Shown: positions 63,072 through 64,000 of the stretch, piece after piece
Layout: each line of letters starts with the position of its first letter
Numbering within the stretch: the first letter of the stretch is position 1
Assembly (NCBI GenBank): GCA_965223985.1
Contig: OZ245030.1
Span: 2,852,001-2,916,000, forward strand
DNA: 64,000 nucleotides
Source: JAPPKS01 sp963667895
GTDB lineage: Bacteria > Poribacteria > WGA-4E > PCPOR2b
Direction: 5' to 3'
Notes under the pieces: model-generated
Told to the model about the DNA's origin: nothing
Database searches by the model: none
What the model saw: the letters and a program-made list of their open reading frames with translations, nothing else
Position numbers and translations under genes: made by a program

Positions 63072-63208
63072 GAAGACTATCGCCTTCGCTAATCGCTCAG
63101 TTGATCGTTGGGTTTCGCTAAGCGTTTTTAGAATTGAAGCAGTATCGCATCACAGGGTTGAGTTGGAATGCGAGAGATATTTCGCGGAACCCGATTAGCT
63201 CAACCTTA
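63072..63208. repeat. Composite repeat: 35-bp unit followed by the about 100-bp unit
   Basis: A 35-bp copy at 63072-63106 joins a degenerate copy of the long repeat (GTTGGGTTTCGC at 63107, AATTGAAGCAGTATCGCATC, ending CAACCTTAC at 63201-63209). The end supplies the TAA stop (63206-63208) of the toxin gene. The 313-base gap 62893-63205 holds only this and the TTTTGCGCT sites. Confidence 0.7.
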
Positions 63209-63574
63209 CAGTTCAATGACTGCTGCGATGGCGGCAGCGATTTCCTCCATGAGTATTGCGCTGAGTTTGCCTCGTCTGCCGCTGAAGTGTTTCACCGCGA
63301 CGGAGCAGGTTAGAGTCGCGTCAGCGGCTGATGGCAGTGTCAGGCTGTTGTTATCATTGGGCTTAATCGGAACAATCCAAATGACTCCGGAAAAACGGTC
63401 TTCCCACGACACGATTGGAACTACCAATCTGGTGGTCAGACATTCAAAGGCATCGGAGCTGATGACCACTGCGAGTTGGGACTTCTGAGGTAGGAAACCA
63501 GTGGTAATGTCGAGGTTTATTTCCCAAACCTCTCCCCGACGTGGGTTTGTCTTCGACAAGGCGGCTCCTTTCAA
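63206..63574 (-). CDS. MazF/PemK-like toxin (mRNA interferase family)
   Basis: 122 residues. NPRRGEVWEINLD and QKSQLAVVISSDAFE are the N-terminal PemK/MazF blocks, with RLVVPIVSW and TLTCSVAVKHF later and an Ala-rich C-terminal helix. Active MazF toxins cleave RNA in the cytoplasm; the usual catalytic Arg (RRGEVW) and Ser/Thr positions are plausible here. The hallmark PGE or K-R-P part reads KSQL, a small departure. Its ATG overlaps the stop of the upstream partner gene by four bases. Its stop is in a dispersed repeat. Confidence 0.8.
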   Translation of the reverse strand: MKGAALSKTNPRRGEVWEINLDITTGFLPQKSQLAVVISSDAFECLTTRLVVPIVSWEDRFSGVIWIVPIKPNDNNSLTLPSAADATLTCSVAVKHFSGRRGKLSAILMEEIAAAIAAVIEL

Positions 63575-64000
63575 GATTCTGGATTACTCTTGTAGTAATC
63601 TGCCATCTGCTTCGCTTGTTCCCTTAGCAGGTTTCGCCGCATAGCGGTTGGGAGTTGCAAGAATGCGCGATGTTCTGTCAACGTTCGAGGCAAGGTTGTC
63701 TCGAGGGTGTCATTGAGCAGTCGATTCGCTTCCTCTTCTCCTACCAATGCTTCGGAAAGCGCACGGTACACCTGCAGATAAAACCGCTTCGGTTTTTCAG
63801 GGGGAATCTCAATCGGTTCACGCTTTTTCCAGCCCAATTTGTTAATTTCTATCCACCAATGCTTACAGTGGGCATCTGTAATAATCTCCAGATCTTTCAA
63901 CCGATATAGAATCGCTTGAATGCTCAACCCGAAACGCCACTTGAGGTAGAGGAGGTCGTCCTGCTGGACGCGGCGTTGCTTCGCACCCAACTCGCTGCGC
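63571..64000 (-). CDS. C-terminal part of an ImmA/IrrE-family protein, partial
   Basis: The frame is open to the window edge, so only the last about 143 residues are seen. LLYLKWRFGLSIQAILYRLKD, then IITDAHCKHWWIEINKLGWK and REPIEIP, is the pattern found after the HExxH metallopeptidase domain of ImmA/IrrE proteins, often fused to an XRE helix-turn-helix. The metal motif itself would lie outside the window. A four-base overlap with the MazF-like gene suggests it is the antitoxin-side partner. An alternative is an unrelated antitoxin with a similar helical end. Confidence 0.6.
   Translation of the reverse strand, partial: RSELGAKQRRVQQDDLLYLKWRFGLSIQAILYRLKDLEIITDAHCKHWWIEINKLGWKKREPIEIPPEKPKRFYLQVYRALSEALVGEEEANRLLNDTLETTLPRTLTEHRAFLQLPTAMRRNLLREQAKQMADYYKSNPES

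Noticed and set aside
60600..63110. Clustered 35-bp repeats as a CRISPR array
   Set aside because: Copies are irregularly spaced, vary internally and lack uniform spacers; no cas genes are present.

Overview
The window looks like a piece of a Gram-negative-type bacterial chromosome. KdsB, an LpxL-type acyltransferase, lipobox signals and SecA point to a diderm envelope. The mix of LamG-fold secreted proteins, Gfo/Idh/MocA oxidoreductases, sugar-phosphate isomerase-like TIM barrels, enolase-superfamily dehydratases and paired DUF6785-like membrane proteins resembles what is known from Candidatus Poribacteria and related uncultured lineages. That assignment is inference from gene content, not from a marker tree.

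Left part (1-19 kb, almost all minus strand): a DUF4011-type helicase cut by the window edge. Next, in transcription order, comes sucC, a serpin lipoprotein, pgk, panB, proS and sucD, followed upstream by a myo-inositol dehydrogenase-like gene. A promoter-led operon holds rsmD, a TIM-barrel isomerase and a Gfo/Idh/MocA oxidoreductase. Beyond it are an Ldh-family dehydrogenase, a heavily decayed glycoside-hydrolase-like pseudogene and a mandelate-racemase-family dehydratase.

Middle (19-35 kb, plus strand): ASCH protein, kdsB, pyrG, a large DUF6785-like membrane protein and an SDR enzyme. Then comes a tandem array of seven secreted LamG-fold proteins (25.7-32.3 kb) and two secreted TolB-like beta-propellers (32.5-34.6 kb). 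All nine proteins of the array end in the same short C-terminal motif, Val-x-[Pro/Ala]-x2-[Lys/Arg]-x4-Trp-x2-[Ile/Leu/Phe]-Lys, although the two folds are unrelated. This is the most interesting feature of the window. The first two LamG copies are mosaics with identical ends and a diverged centre.

Right-middle (35-58 kb): MsrP, a C-terminal processing protease, a lipid A acyltransferase-like protein and a pterin dehydratase. A plus-strand run follows: membrane protein, secA, Trm112-like, glycosyltransferase, CapD/PglF-like dehydratase, sppA, a Clp1/Grc3-like polynucleotide kinase, methyltransferase, ABC exporter and the primary sigma factor. Then come an epimerase, a Rieske protein, a second TIM-barrel isomerase, a second DUF6785-like protein and a CcmD-like protein.

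Right end (58-64 kb, minus strand): a broken DUF3352-like/TPR lipoprotein gene, a membrane protein built of six decapeptide repeats, an unrecognised 384-residue protein, and a MazF/PemK-like toxin overlapping an ImmA/IrrE-like partner that runs off the window. This end is peppered with two small dispersed repeats. One has a fixed 35-bp length; the other carries AACCCAACCTAC and repeatedly sits on the stop codons of genes. No rRNA, tRNA, CRISPR array or transposase was seen.
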